NCBI RefSeq assembly: GCF_900240945.1
Contig: NZ_OESG01000011.1
Location: 344,778-408,777, forward strand
DNA from: Mycobacterium sp. 3519A
GTDB taxonomy: Bacteria > Actinomycetota > Actinomycetes > Mycobacteriales > Mycobacteriaceae
DNA length: 64,000 nt
Direction of reading: 5' to 3'
The notes under the pieces are model-generated. The model searched no databases and was not told where the DNA came from. It was given only the letters and a program-made list of their open reading frames with translations. Of the stretch, positions 24,200 to 33,966 are shown in pieces. Position numbers and translations under genes: made by a program. Numbering within the stretch: the first letter of the stretch is position 1; the number at the start of each line of letters is the position of its first letter.

Positions 24200-25876
24200 G
24201 TGGAACTGATTCTCGTTGTCGTCGGCGCCATCGTGGTGACGGCCATCGCGCATCGGCGCGGGCTCGAACCTGCACTCGTTCTCGTCGTGGTCGGATTCGC
24301 GGCGTCGTTCGCACCCGAATTCAAGGGCGTGGAGCTGGAATCCGAAGTGCTGCTGTCGGTGGTGTTGCCGCCGCTGCTCTACTCTGCCGCCCTCGACTTT
24401 TCGTTCCCGACCTTCCTGCGCAACATCCGACCCATCCTGGGTCTCGGGGTCGGCCTCGTCGTCATCACCGCTGTCGCCGTCGCGGGCGTCGCCGCGTGGC
24501 TGGTGCCGTCGCTGACGTTCGCCACCGCGTTGATCCTCGGTGCGGTGGTGGCGCCGCCCGACGCGGTCACTGCGGTGGCGGTCGGCCGAAAATTGGGCCT
24601 GCCCAAAAAGGTGATGGCGATCCTGACGGGGGAGAGTCTGGTCAACGACGCGGCCGCGCTGTCGCTGTTCTCGATTTCGGTGGCGCACGTCGCGGGCAGC
24701 GAGGCGTTCATCGAAAATCCGGTCCTGTTGTTCGGCTACAGCGCCGTCCTCGGCACCGCATTCGGTGCGGCACTGGGTTACATCACGCTGTGGATCCGGC
24801 GCAGGCTCGCGCATCCGGGGCTGGAAACGATCCAGGGTCTGGTGGTGCCGTTCGCGGCGTTCATCTCCGCAGAACATCTGCACGCGTCCGGGGTGCTGGC
24901 GGTCGTCGTGGCGGGCTTCGTCGTCGGCCACGGCTCGCTGGATGCGGGTTATCAGACACGGCTGCAGGAGCGGTATGTGTGGAACTCCGTCGATGTGATG
25001 CTCGAGGCGTTCGTCTTCGCCTACATCGGGCTGCAATTGCGGTTCGTGCTCGAGGATCTGCGCGAGGCACACGAATCGCTGACCGAGGTCGCGCTGGCGT
25101 CCGCTGTCGTGCTGACGGTCGTGCTGGTGATCCGGCCCGCATGCGTGTTCCTGATGTTCGGCCGGGGCCTGCTGTCGCGTCATGTCGAAAGCAGGCTCAG
25201 CGTGCCGGTCCCTGGCGGTGCACGCGGCGCGCTCGGCACGCGAAAACGGTTGGACGGCAAGTGGTCTACCATGATCGACCGCCGCTTGCTGACGTGGCAG
25301 GAGAACGTCGTCGTGTCGTGGACAGGCATGCGCGGTGTGGTGACGCTGGCCGCGGCGTCGGGTATCCCACTGCTGACCACCGCCGGTGAGCCGTTCCCCG
25401 AACGGGCGACGATTCAGGCCATCGCGTTCGCGGTCAGCGTCGGCACCCTGCTCCTGCAGGGCTGGACGTTGCCGCTGCTGATCCGTTGGCTCGGGCCGTC
25501 TTTCGAAGCCGACCGGGTGCTCGACGACACCGAGACCCGCAAGGCCGAGCAGATCGTGCACACTGCCGCGGACGACGTGCTGGCCAAGTTCGCCGCCGAC
25601 CCGCCCGCGGGTCTGGATGCCGCGACGCTGGCCAACATCAGGCTGACCATCGCCAGGCACTCCCAGGACGCCGACGAGATGCCTGATCCGGAGTCGCACA
25701 CGCGGCGCGCGGAGGTGTTCTCGCAGCTCTATCGCGAAGTGCTTGCGGCGCAACGCAGCGCGCTGATCGCCGAGCGTGACGCCGGGCGCATCGAGGAGGA
25801 GGCGGCCCGCGCCATGCTGGAACGCTTGGACTTACAAGAGGCCGGGGTGTCGGCGCGTCTGGACAGCCGCTTCTGA
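24200..25876 (+). CDS. CPA1-family Na+/H+ antiporter
   Basis: Cation/proton antiporter of 558 residues from GTG 24200. About twelve membrane segments are visible. ESEVLLSVVLPPLLYSAALDF and ALILGAVVAPPDAVTAVAVGRKL give the substrate-site Asp region, LTGESLVNDAAALSLF is the conserved N-D motif of CPA1 exchangers, and WTGMRGVVTLAAA the later conserved Arg-containing segment. A 130-residue hydrophilic C-terminus (from ETRKAEQIVHTA) is probably cytoplasmic and regulatory. M. tuberculosis Rv2287 (YjcE) is of the same type. The start is uncertain because an in-frame ATG with a better ribosome site lies at 23969. Expected role: pH and Na+ homeostasis. Confidence 0.9.
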   Translation: MELILVVVGAIVVTAIAHRRGLEPALVLVVVGFAASFAPEFKGVELESEVLLSVVLPPLLYSAALDFSFPTFLRNIRPILGLGVGLVVITAVAVAGVAAWLVPSLTFATALILGAVVAPPDAVTAVAVGRKLGLPKKVMAILTGESLVNDAAALSLFSISVAHVAGSEAFIENPVLLFGYSAVLGTAFGAALGYITLWIRRRLAHPGLETIQGLVVPFAAFISAEHLHASGVLAVVVAGFVVGHGSLDAGYQTRLQERYVWNSVDVMLEAFVFAYIGLQLRFVLEDLREAHESLTEVALASAVVLTVVLVIRPACVFLMFGRGLLSRHVESRLSVPVPGGARGALGTRKRLDGKWSTMIDRRLLTWQENVVVSWTGMRGVVTLAAASGIPLLTTAGEPFPERATIQAIAFAVSVGTLLLQGWTLPLLIRWLGPSFEADRVLDDTETRKAEQIVHTAADDVLAKFAADPPAGLDAATLANIRLTIARHSQDADEMPDPESHTRRAEVFSQLYREVLAAQRSALIAERDAGRIEEEAARAMLERLDLQEAGVSARLDSRF

Positions 25877-25877
25877 A

Positions 25878-26693
25878 TCAGAAGCCGCCGAAGTCGCCGC
25901 CGCCGAAGTCGCCGCCACCCCAGCCACCGCCGTCCCAGCCGCCGCCGTCGCCGCTGTACCCGTCGAAGCCACTGGCGTCGGCGCTGCCGCCGTCGAATCC
26001 GCCTGCGTCCTGCCCGGCCGCGAACCCGTCGGAATAGCCGTCACCGTAACCGCTCTCGAAACCCTGTGCGCCGTAGTCGACTCCGTGCATGCCGTCGAAC
26101 AACGCATCGAACAACAGCACCGACCCGAGGCCCCACGCGCCGGCCACCAGAGCTGGTTTCCACCACGGCTCCGAATACCATCCGGCAGGAACTGGACGGC
26201 CTGCGACCCGGCCGCCGGGGTAGTAGTTCGGTGTGCGCTGCGACGGCGACGGCGACGCCTCGATCTCGCGGCCCTCGAAGTTGATGCGCCGGTCTTCGGT
26301 CACGGTGCCCGCCGACCGCTGCCCGGCCAGCGACTCCAACTCAGGGCCGGGATCCATGCCCATCGCAGTGCGCGCGGCGCGCACGTAGTACAGCCCCTCG
26401 ACGGCGCTCTCCTTGGCCAACGCGGCCTGTCGCACCGTGGTGGCCTGCTCGATCTGTGACGAGGCCGCGGTGTAGCGCTCGGACGCGTCGGCCATCGCCT
26501 GCTTGGCGGCGTCGTTGGTGCCGGTGACGTTGAGCACCTGGCCGCCGAGCCGTTCGATGAGCCGACGGGCGTCGGCTTTCGCGTCAGCCAGCGACGCCGC
26601 GCTGCGCCGACCCGACGCCTTCGACGAGCTGTACACCGCAAACGCGAGCGCAGCGATGACAACGATGATCAGGACGAGCAGGACGCCGTTCAT
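25878..26693 (-). CDS. DUF1542-type membrane-anchored protein with Gly/Asp-rich tail
   Basis: Protein of 271 residues. The N-terminal anchor is MNGVLLVLIIVVIAALAFAVY, followed by a helical, Ala-rich stretch (DARRLIERLGGQVLNVTGTN, AKQAMADASERYTAAS) resembling mycobacterial DUF1542 proteins. A second short hydrophobic segment (ALVAGAWGLGSVLLFDALF) follows, then a roughly 65-residue low-complexity tail rich in G, D, S, F and W with GGGDFGG repeats. The start at 26693 places the membrane anchor at the N-terminus. It converges with the antiporter with 1 bp between. Function unknown. Confidence 0.7.
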   Translation of the reverse strand: MNGVLLVLIIVVIAALAFAVYSSSKASGRRSAASLADAKADARRLIERLGGQVLNVTGTNDAAKQAMADASERYTAASSQIEQATTVRQAALAKESAVEGLYYVRAARTAMGMDPGPELESLAGQRSAGTVTEDRRINFEGREIEASPSPSQRTPNYYPGGRVAGRPVPAGWYSEPWWKPALVAGAWGLGSVLLFDALFDGMHGVDYGAQGFESGYGDGYSDGFAAGQDAGGFDGGSADASGFDGYSGDGGGWDGGGWGGGDFGGGDFGGF

Positions 26694-26728
26694 GACGTCC
26701 AGCGTACCGACAGGAAACCCCCCGAAAG

Positions 26729-27922
26729 TCAGCCGCGCATTACGCCAAGAGCGGAGTAGACCGCGTCGGAGAGCACCACGCTGCGCGGGTCGGCGTTGCA
26801 TTTCGTGGCGTCGAAACGGTTCATCACATACGCATAGCCGATGCGGTACTCGAGGTCGACGAACGCGTACGAGCCGCCCGATCCGCCGTGGCCGAACGTG
26901 CGCCGGTTCGGCCCCGCGACACCGCGCTGGTTGAGCATGTAGCCCAGCCCCCAGCCGTGGTCGGCCACACGTGCGCCCAGCACCACGTCGGTGTCGAAGC
27001 CGCCCTGCGATACCCGCACCCGCTCCATGTGCTCACGCGACAACAGCTTGTCCTGCGCCAGCGCGTTGTAGAACGTCGCCATGCCCAGCGCGGTCACATG
27101 CGCGTTGGTGGCCGGGAACTCGAGTGTCCGCCACCTCTGCAACGCGTTCGAGCCCAACTCGTCGTCGGGGACGAAGCCCATCGCCACCGCCAGCCCGGCC
27201 ATCGGATGTTCGGTCAGCGAGGACGGATATTCGGGCGCCGCACCGCAGGCCAGCACGTCGCGGATGTGCGGTTTGTTCACCATCTCGGCGCAGCGCCCGT
27301 GCTCGGCGATCGGCAGCCCGATGTGGACGTCGATACCGAGCGGTTCGGCGATCTCGGTGCGCAGATACTGCCCGATGGTGCGGCCGGTGACCCGGCGGAC
27401 CACCTCGCCGAGGATGAAGCCGAACGTCACCATGTGATAGCCCTGCGCGGTGCCGGGTTCCCACCACGGCTCGGCGGCGGCGATGCGCCCGCAAACGGCG
27501 TCCCAATCGGCGGCGTCGGCCCAGTGCATCCGGGCGCGCGGCCCGATCACCCCCGACCGGTGCCCGAGCACCATCGCGACGGTGATGTCCTGTTTTCCCG
27601 CCTGACCGAACTCCGGCCAGTAGCGCGCCACCGGCGCGTCGAGGTCGAGTTCGCCGCGGTCGGCCAGCAGGTGAACGCAGGTGCTCGTCAGCCCCTTGGA
27701 GCCGGAGTACACGCTGGCCAGGGTGTCCTCGCGCCACGGGCGCTTACCCGCCGCGTCGGCGAAGCCGCCCCACAGGTTGACGACGAGATCGCCTTCGACC
27801 CAGACCGCCACCGCGGCGCCGACGTCGTCGCGATCGGTGAAGTTCGACGCGAATTCGGTGCGTACCCGCTCGAAACCGGCCGCGCACAACCCGCCGATGG
27901 GGGCTGCCGATTCGCCGAGCAT
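26729..27922 (-). CDS. lipP: Serine esterase/beta-lactamase-like protein (LipP homologue)
   Basis: Class C beta-lactamase-fold hydrolase of 397 residues. The S-x-x-K nucleophile motif is in ASVYSGSKGLTS, the Tyr motif probably in AQGYHMVTFGFILGE, and the third-motif equivalent in FGHGGSGGSYAFVD. Position, between the nei2 side and tig, matches Rv2463 (LipP) of M. tuberculosis. Such proteins act as carboxylesterases or lipases rather than true beta-lactamases. The ATG is at 27922. It is followed by the DUF1542 gene on the same strand. Confidence 0.88.
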   Translation of the reverse strand: MLGESAAPIGGLCAAGFERVRTEFASNFTDRDDVGAAVAVWVEGDLVVNLWGGFADAAGKRPWREDTLASVYSGSKGLTSTCVHLLADRGELDLDAPVARYWPEFGQAGKQDITVAMVLGHRSGVIGPRARMHWADAADWDAVCGRIAAAEPWWEPGTAQGYHMVTFGFILGEVVRRVTGRTIGQYLRTEIAEPLGIDVHIGLPIAEHGRCAEMVNKPHIRDVLACGAAPEYPSSLTEHPMAGLAVAMGFVPDDELGSNALQRWRTLEFPATNAHVTALGMATFYNALAQDKLLSREHMERVRVSQGGFDTDVVLGARVADHGWGLGYMLNQRGVAGPNRRTFGHGGSGGSYAFVDLEYRIGYAYVMNRFDATKCNADPRSVVLSDAVYSALGVMRG

Positions 27923-28003
27923 TGAGTGAACGCTACGGACGCAGACTGTGAGAATCGTTGCGGTTGAGCAACGTTATGGCCACGGTTCGGGCGGCGGATT
28001 GAA

Positions 28004-30262
28004 TTACGCCGCCGTCACCGCCGACGGATCCGCGGTCGGCAACGTCAGTTTCATGTTCGACACGTTCAGCACACCGCCCGACGGGATGACCGTCGCGTAG
28101 AGCCCCGCCGAGCCCACCAGTTGCAGGGTGACGGAATCGCCAGGCCGCATCGTGTACGAAACCGGTTCCAGCGGAAGGTCAACCGTGTGCGTCGCCCCGT
28201 CCAGGGTCACGGGGATCGGGGTGGCGAGGTAGCTGAGCACCAGACCGGTTTGGTTGTCGACGAGTTGAGCGTAGACGTGGGTGCTCGTGCCGGTGCCGGA
28301 GTAGCTGAACGAAAGCTTCGGCGCGCCAACGACATAGGTGGTCGTCGTCGCCTTTTCGGTCCTGAGGTTCAGCGCATAGGGGGCCGTGAAGGCGATCGGG
28401 ACGAACGGAATTCCCGAGCCGCCGAGGTACGGGATCAGCGGCAACGAGCGCTGCTGGCTGCTCGACGTGACGATCGAACCGCCCGCGGCCACCGGATAGG
28501 TGTTCGACGAATACCATTGTCCGCGTTGGTCAACCCACTCGAATTGGGGACCGGTCGACACGGGCAGGCCCATCACGTAGCGGTCCAACCAGTCGAGCGT
28601 GCGGTCCTGGATCAGTGCGCCGTCGCGAAGGTCGAGCGGATTGTTCAGGCAGACACCGTGTCCGCCGCAGAACCACACCACCTTGGTCGGCACTCCCTTG
28701 GCGATCAGCGTCTGCGCGGTGGCATCGGACTGCTGCAGCGAGAAGATCGTGTCGGCGGTGCCCTGGATGAGCAGTGTGGGCGCGGTGATCTTGCTGATGT
28801 CGGGATTGCGCGCGTCCAAGATGGCAAGGTCGCTCGGCAGCATCGTCCCGGTCAGGGCGCCGTAGATGGCGACCGGCAGGATCCTCGGATTGATCTCGCC
28901 GGCGGTCAGCAGCATCACCACCGTCAGGGGTGTGGCCCAACTGCTCCTGAACGCGGCGTTCTTGTACAGCGTGGTGACCAGATTGTTGTAGGTGATCGCG
29001 GGCACGATCGCGTCGACCCGGTGGTCGTTGGCGGCGGTCACCAATTGGATTCCGCCTCCGTACGACACGCCGACCATGCCGATCCGCGGATCGCCGGGCG
29101 CATCGAGGCGCGCCTCCGGTTGGTCGGCGATCCAGCTGATGATGGCCGACATGTCGCGGCCCTCGAATTCGGGGGAGTTGAGTTCCAGTCTGCCGCCCGA
29201 ATTCCATTCGCCGCGGGGATCCCACGTGACCACGTTGTAGCCGGCGTGCCGCAGTGTGCCGACGCTCATCATCCCGGTCGCGTCGGCCAGGACGGCGTCC
29301 AGCGGGGTGCCGTTGATGCTCGTCGAACCGGGCAGTCCCAACCCGGGTCCGTTGAGCACGGTGGGTGCCTTCTGCCCGGGTTTGAGCCCGCTCGCGGGCA
29401 TGAAGTGGACGTAGATCAGCGTGCCGTCGGGGGAGACCACCTTGACATCACGGGCGCCTGACCCGACCGGATATCCGACGAACGGATGCAGCACGTCGCC
29501 GACGACTGGGATCTGGTGGATGATCGCGACGATCGGGGTGACGGCGACCGGTCCGATGACCGGGATGTGCTGCAGGAAGGCCAGCGGTGCGATCTGCGGG
29601 ATCGCGACGACGGGCGTCGAATCGACGAAAAGGCTGGTGGTCGCCGTATCCGCAGTCTTGTCGAGAGTCGTTGTATCGGTTGATGATTCACGTCGGGCCG
29701 CAGTGGCCAGCGTCAACATGGCGGTGGTCTCGAGCGGCGGCTTCGGCGTGTGATCGGTGGCCGGGTGTGCCAGCGCGTCGAATGCCTTGGCGACGGCAAT
29801 GGTCACCATCTGCACGGGGTCTTGCGGCGGGTTGGGGGGGGTGGACACCTTCGCCAGCGCCGGTGTGGTGTCGGCTTGCTGCGGCGGGGTGTCGACGACG
29901 GCGGCCTTGGGCTCGTCGGCGGTGTCGACCTTCGCGGTGCGCTTCGGTCGCGGCTTCGTGGTGGCGTCGTCGGCGGCGTCCGCCGCACGGTGGGGTTTGA
30001 CGGACTGGGTGGCGGAGGACCGCGGACCCTTCGTGCCCTTCTTCGGCTTCAGCTTTTTGACGTCGGCGTCGAATTTTGGTGTGGCCTTGGGGTCTTCGGC
30101 CTTCGGAGTGTCCGCGGAGTTCTCGGTCTGCGTCGACTCCGTCGCACCCGCTTTGTCGGTGGATCCTTCCGGCGTATCGGCCGACGCGACCCCGTGCCCG
30201 GCGACGACGGCCGACCCGATGCCCAACGCGACGGCCACCGCTCCGAACTGATACGACACCAT
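28004..30262 (-). CDS. Secreted S15/CocE-type alpha/beta hydrolase with long disordered N-terminus
   Basis: Protein of 752 residues. The signal peptide (FGAVAVALGIGSAVVAGHGVASA then DTPEG) leads into about 170 residues rich in T, P, K, A and D that look unstructured. The hydrolase domain has GVSYGGGIQLVTA with the nucleophile Ser, then LIQGTADTIFSLQQSDATAQ (catalytic Asp region) and WFCGGHGVCLN (probable His). A beta-sandwich C-terminal domain resembles the non-catalytic domain of X-Pro dipeptidyl peptidase/CocE enzymes. GGAGAAGG precedes the ATG. It probably acts on an extracellular or envelope ester or peptide. The next gene upstream on the same strand is another large secreted protein with the same N-terminal architecture. 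Confidence 0.83.
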   Translation of the reverse strand: MVSYQFGAVAVALGIGSAVVAGHGVASADTPEGSTDKAGATESTQTENSADTPKAEDPKATPKFDADVKKLKPKKGTKGPRSSATQSVKPHRAADAADDATTKPRPKRTAKVDTADEPKAAVVDTPPQQADTTPALAKVSTPPNPPQDPVQMVTIAVAKAFDALAHPATDHTPKPPLETTAMLTLATAARRESSTDTTTLDKTADTATTSLFVDSTPVVAIPQIAPLAFLQHIPVIGPVAVTPIVAIIHQIPVVGDVLHPFVGYPVGSGARDVKVVSPDGTLIYVHFMPASGLKPGQKAPTVLNGPGLGLPGSTSINGTPLDAVLADATGMMSVGTLRHAGYNVVTWDPRGEWNSGGRLELNSPEFEGRDMSAIISWIADQPEARLDAPGDPRIGMVGVSYGGGIQLVTAANDHRVDAIVPAITYNNLVTTLYKNAAFRSSWATPLTVVMLLTAGEINPRILPVAIYGALTGTMLPSDLAILDARNPDISKITAPTLLIQGTADTIFSLQQSDATAQTLIAKGVPTKVVWFCGGHGVCLNNPLDLRDGALIQDRTLDWLDRYVMGLPVSTGPQFEWVDQRGQWYSSNTYPVAAGGSIVTSSSQQRSLPLIPYLGGSGIPFVPIAFTAPYALNLRTEKATTTTYVVGAPKLSFSYSGTGTSTHVYAQLVDNQTGLVLSYLATPIPVTLDGATHTVDLPLEPVSYTMRPGDSVTLQLVGSAGLYATVIPSGGVLNVSNMKLTLPTADPSAVTAA

Positions 30263-30342
30263 GAACCTTCTCCCCTCGGAACGCCCTTGCGGACATTAAC
30301 CCGGCCGGGGCGCTACAACTTGAGAAGTCACATACTGGCTGT

Positions 30343-33300
30343 TCAGAACGGCGCTTTCGCCGCCGTCGAGAGGTCCTCACCGGCCTTGATGATGGCCTCT
30401 AGCACCGCGTGTCGTCCGTCGGTCGACTCCCGCACGATCTGACCGAGCAGGAACGCGACCCAATCGGGAACGAGGTCGATGGACGGGTTGGCAGCGGCGA
30501 ACACCTGCAGTCCCCTCGTCGCGGTGCTCGCCACATGTACCGGCGCGGCGACGGCGGCGCGGACGATCGCGAACACCGAATCGGCAACCTGGTTTGCGAT
30601 CGTCAGCGACCGCTCTATGGGTTGCGTACCTGGCGCTGCCGGCGGCGGTAGCGGCACGGCGTACGCCGTGGCGACGTCATCGATCAGGTTCGCGAACGCG
30701 CCGAGGATCAGGCCCTGTTGTTCGGCCACTTCCTGTTTCAGCAGTACCTGCACGAGGTCGAGTGCGCCCAGCGCGGCGGGACCGTCGGGACTGATCGCAG
30801 CCTGGACTAAGGCGAGCGCGGTGTCGACGAGGATATTGGTGATCTCGGCGGGCGCTCTGAGCACGGTCGCGGTGACGGGAATGACGTTGGACGCCAGCGC
30901 CGCCACCGCTCCGACAGCGCGGATCGTCTCGACGGCGATGACGTCGGTGACGGCGTTGAGCAGCGGTGCGGCGCTACGAAGCCCGACCGAAGTGGTGATG
31001 GCGCCGGCGAGGCGATCGAGGTTGGCGCGCTGTGACAGCAGGATCTGCGAGGGGATCGACCAAGGCTCGGGACTCTTCGGAGCGATGTATTCGTCGTATG
31101 TCACAACGTAAGTCGTCGCCGTCGCCGGTGTCACGATGGTGTGCGTCGGCAGGTTGCTGTCGGACCAGGAGCCGAACACCAGTCGCTTGCCGTTGACGAA
31201 TTGCGATGGCAGCGCGCCGATCACGCGCTCGACGCCGACGACCGCGGTTTCGGTGTACGTGCCCTTGTGTGGCACACCGTCGATCGTGTAGACGGCATCC
31301 GGGTCGTTCGACGTGAACTGCAGTTGAACGAGATTGGGGTTCACCGTGATCGACTTGCTGGTCGACAGTCCGGAGCTGTCGGTGACGGTGAGGATGATCT
31401 CGTAGCGCGTCGTGTCCACGTTGTGGGAGTCGCGGGGGATGGTGATGCTGCCGTTGGGTCCCACGATGTCGTCGGCGAACGGGTGGATGTGGTCGGCGTG
31501 GCGGAACAGCACCCTCCAGTGGTAGGCGCTGCTGTCGAGCGCACCGTCGTCGGCATCCGACGCCGTCGCGGTGAAGGTGATGGTGTCGCCGGCGTTGTAT
31601 TTCGGTTGGCTGACGGTGAGGGTGTCGATCGTGGGGGTGACGCTGCCGACGACGATCTGATGGGTCGCCTGGTTCGTCTTGCCGCCGGCGTCCGTCACGG
31701 TCAGCGTGACGAGGTAGGAACCGTTCTCGGTGTAGGTCCACGTGGGGGTGACCGCGGTCGACGTGTCCGCATCACCCGCGTCGCCGAAGTCCCAAAGATA
31801 GGTCAGCTCAGCGCCTTCCGGGTCGGTTGATCCGGCGCCGGAGAACTGCACCGCAAGGTCGGCGTAGCCCTGGTCGGGGGTCGCGGAGATGACGGCCTTG
31901 GGGGCCCGGTTACCGCCCGACGGCGCGATGACGGAAAGCTCGCCGCGATAGTCGAGTTGGTAGATGTTTCCGTCCGGTCCCTGCAACAGCTGCAGAACGA
32001 TACCGGCCTGATCGTCGAACGTTGCGACGTCGATCAGACTGGTGAAGTCCTTGTCGAAGGTCAGCATCTTGATCCAGCCGAGGGTGTAATCGGAGATGAA
32101 CACCCGGTTCTGGTACTGCTCTCCCAGCGCGTCGCTGGTGTAGTAGAGGACCGAGGTGATGGCGCCGGCCCGGGCGGGCAGCCCGGTGTGCGGGTAGGTA
32201 TAGATCGGGTTCACGAAACCGCAACCGCTGCAATTGCCTTCGGCAAGGGGCCACCCGTAGTTGGCACCCGCGGTGACGAGGTTGAGTTCTTCCCAGTCCG
32301 CGCTGCCGACGTCGCCGACCAGCAGCTTGCCGTCGGGCGTGAACGTGAACCGGAAGGGGTTGCGCAGGCCGTAGGCGAAGATCTCCGGTCGCGCGCCCGG
32401 CGTGTTCAGGAAGGGATTGCCCGCCGCGGCTTTCAGCGACACCGGGTCGATGCGAATGATCTTGCCGTGCAGGTTCGACAGGTCCTGGGCGTTCGGGGCG
32501 AAGTTGTTTTCGCCGGTCGACCAGTACAGCATGTGGTCGACGGGCCCGAAACGGATTGTGCCGCCGTGGTGTATCGGGTTGGGCTCGCTCAACTCGAGGA
32601 TCACGCGTTCGGCGTCCACGGCATGCAGATCGTCGCTGAGGGTGAGGCGGGACAACCGGTTCACGTTGGTGCCTGCGGCATTGACGGTGGTGTAGGACGC
32701 GTAGAGGTAGTGGTTGGTCTCGAAGTCGGGATCGACTTCGATGCCGCCGATTCCGCGTTCGCCGCCGGTACTGGTCGGCAGCGTGATCACGGTCTCGGTG
32801 TGGCCGTCATGGTAGAGCTTGATCGCGCCGTTCTTCTCGGCGATCAAGATGCCGCCGTCATTCGGCAGGAACCGGAAGTCCAGTGGCTGGTCGAGGCCCG
32901 ACACCAAAACGGTGCGTTCCAGGTCGGCGGGCAGGCCCGACGTGGCGGCCAGGGTGCTCTGCGCCGTCGTAACAGCAGCGGTCGTCGTCGGCGCGGCCAG
33001 ACCGAACTGCCTGCGCGCCCAGGCCAGCAATCCCCACAGTAGCGGCGAATCTGGCGGGGTCGCGGGGCCAGGTCCGAGCAGCGGTGCCAGCGCCACGTTG
33101 AGCAGCCGGGCCGCGGTCTGGAGCACCGTGGCCGGGGCCATCCGTAGGTCGGGGACCGGCTTCCGCGCCGGGGTCGGAGCGGGCGCGACGACAGCGGCAG
33201 TGACCGCCATTGGGATCACGGTCTTGGCGGCGACGCTTTCGGTCACAGGCGTGTTGTTCGTCGGCTGCGGGTCGTCGACTGCACGGCTGGCGGAGCCGTC

Positions 33301-33804
33301 CGATCCGTTGCTCGTGCCGAGTTGAGTTGTGTTGGAACGGGTTTCCGGCGTGGCCGCGATCCGCGAGCTGCGTCGCGGCTCATTGCGGGCCTTTTTGTCG
33401 GCCGGGGCGACGGGTCGTTGCGTGTCGTCCGGATCGGGAACGTCGGTGTCGTCGTCGGAGTGCGAAGGCTTGGCCTCGTTGTCCGGTGCGGACGTCACCG
33501 CGCCGCCGGAGGACCGCACGATCACGCCGTTGTCGAGTGTTGCTTCCGTCTCGGTGGGCGACGTCGACGGCGCCGGGTCGACGCCCTGTTTTTCGTCGGA
33601 TTTCGTATCTGCCGGCGATGCGTCCGACTTCGAGGGACCAGTCGACACAGTCGATTCCGATGCGGTCGTCGTGGACTCCGACGCGTCGCTGGTCGACGTT
33701 GACGGCGGATCTTCGGCCCACGCCACCGACGGGGTGGTCAGCGCCCAACTACCGATGCCGACTGCCACAGCGAGACCGACGTATTTCGCATGTCTGTCTG
33801 TCAC
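30343..33804 (-). CDS. Large secreted GSDH-like protein with PKD domain
   Basis: Protein of about 1153 residues. After a signal peptide (VGLAVAVGIGSWALTTPSVAWA), about 250 residues of disordered S/T/D/P-rich sequence follow. A six-bladed glucose/sorbosone-dehydrogenase-like propeller comes next (ERTVLVSGLDQPLDFRFLPND, GIGGIEVDPDF, AYGLRNPFRFTFTPDG, EELNLVTAGANYGWPLAEG), a family often PQQ-dependent. A PKD domain (AELTYLWDFGDAG, GSYLVTLTVTDAGGK) and another Ig-like module follow, then an alpha-helical C-terminus of about 240 residues. GTG 33804 is preferred over 33852 because GGGGGG lies 6 nt before it. Related PKD/GSDH proteins are extracellular sugar-binding or -oxidizing. The helical C-terminus is unlike them. 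Confidence 0.8.
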   Translation of the reverse strand: MTDRHAKYVGLAVAVGIGSWALTTPSVAWAEDPPSTSTSDASESTTTASESTVSTGPSKSDASPADTKSDEKQGVDPAPSTSPTETEATLDNGVIVRSSGGAVTSAPDNEAKPSHSDDDTDVPDPDDTQRPVAPADKKARNEPRRSSRIAATPETRSNTTQLGTSNGSDGSASRAVDDPQPTNNTPVTESVAAKTVIPMAVTAAVVAPAPTPARKPVPDLRMAPATVLQTAARLLNVALAPLLGPGPATPPDSPLLWGLLAWARRQFGLAAPTTTAAVTTAQSTLAATSGLPADLERTVLVSGLDQPLDFRFLPNDGGILIAEKNGAIKLYHDGHTETVITLPTSTGGERGIGGIEVDPDFETNHYLYASYTTVNAAGTNVNRLSRLTLSDDLHAVDAERVILELSEPNPIHHGGTIRFGPVDHMLYWSTGENNFAPNAQDLSNLHGKIIRIDPVSLKAAAGNPFLNTPGARPEIFAYGLRNPFRFTFTPDGKLLVGDVGSADWEELNLVTAGANYGWPLAEGNCSGCGFVNPIYTYPHTGLPARAGAITSVLYYTSDALGEQYQNRVFISDYTLGWIKMLTFDKDFTSLIDVATFDDQAGIVLQLLQGPDGNIYQLDYRGELSVIAPSGGNRAPKAVISATPDQGYADLAVQFSGAGSTDPEGAELTYLWDFGDAGDADTSTAVTPTWTYTENGSYLVTLTVTDAGGKTNQATHQIVVGSVTPTIDTLTVSQPKYNAGDTITFTATASDADDGALDSSAYHWRVLFRHADHIHPFADDIVGPNGSITIPRDSHNVDTTRYEIILTVTDSSGLSTSKSITVNPNLVQLQFTSNDPDAVYTIDGVPHKGTYTETAVVGVERVIGALPSQFVNGKRLVFGSWSDSNLPTHTIVTPATATTYVVTYDEYIAPKSPEPWSIPSQILLSQRANLDRLAGAITTSVGLRSAAPLLNAVTDVIAVETIRAVGAVAALASNVIPVTATVLRAPAEITNILVDTALALVQAAISPDGPAALGALDLVQVLLKQEVAEQQGLILGAFANLIDDVATAYAVPLPPPAAPGTQPIERSLTIANQVADSVFAIVRAAVAAPVHVASTATRGLQVFAAANPSIDLVPDWVAFLLGQIVRESTDGRHAVLEAIIKAGEDLSTAAKAPF

Positions 33805-33920
33805 GACGACCCCCCGGAAAACACCGATCCGCATCAATGTTTGCCGTAGCAACTATTCCATGAGTTATTGACCGTCGCGTCAGAATTGCGGGTTTCAATC
33901 GCTGCGGTCGCACAACGAAG

Positions 33921-33946
33921 AATCGGGCGGCCGAAGCCGCCCGATT
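33921..33946 (-). terminator. Strong hairpin terminator after the small secreted-protein gene
   Basis: Perfect 11-nt GC-rich arms (33921-33931 and 33936-33946) close a four-base loop, about 20 nt beyond the stop of the gene at 33967-34131. On the minus strand the stem is followed by TTCTTCG. It separates that gene from the large GSDH gene downstream. Confidence 0.75.
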
Positions 33947-33966
33947 TCCGTGTTTGCCGCGGGGCC

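Noticed and set aside
24128..25753. 541-codon minus-strand frame over the antiporter
   Set aside because: Antisense shadow, rich in R, H and Q, with no family pattern.
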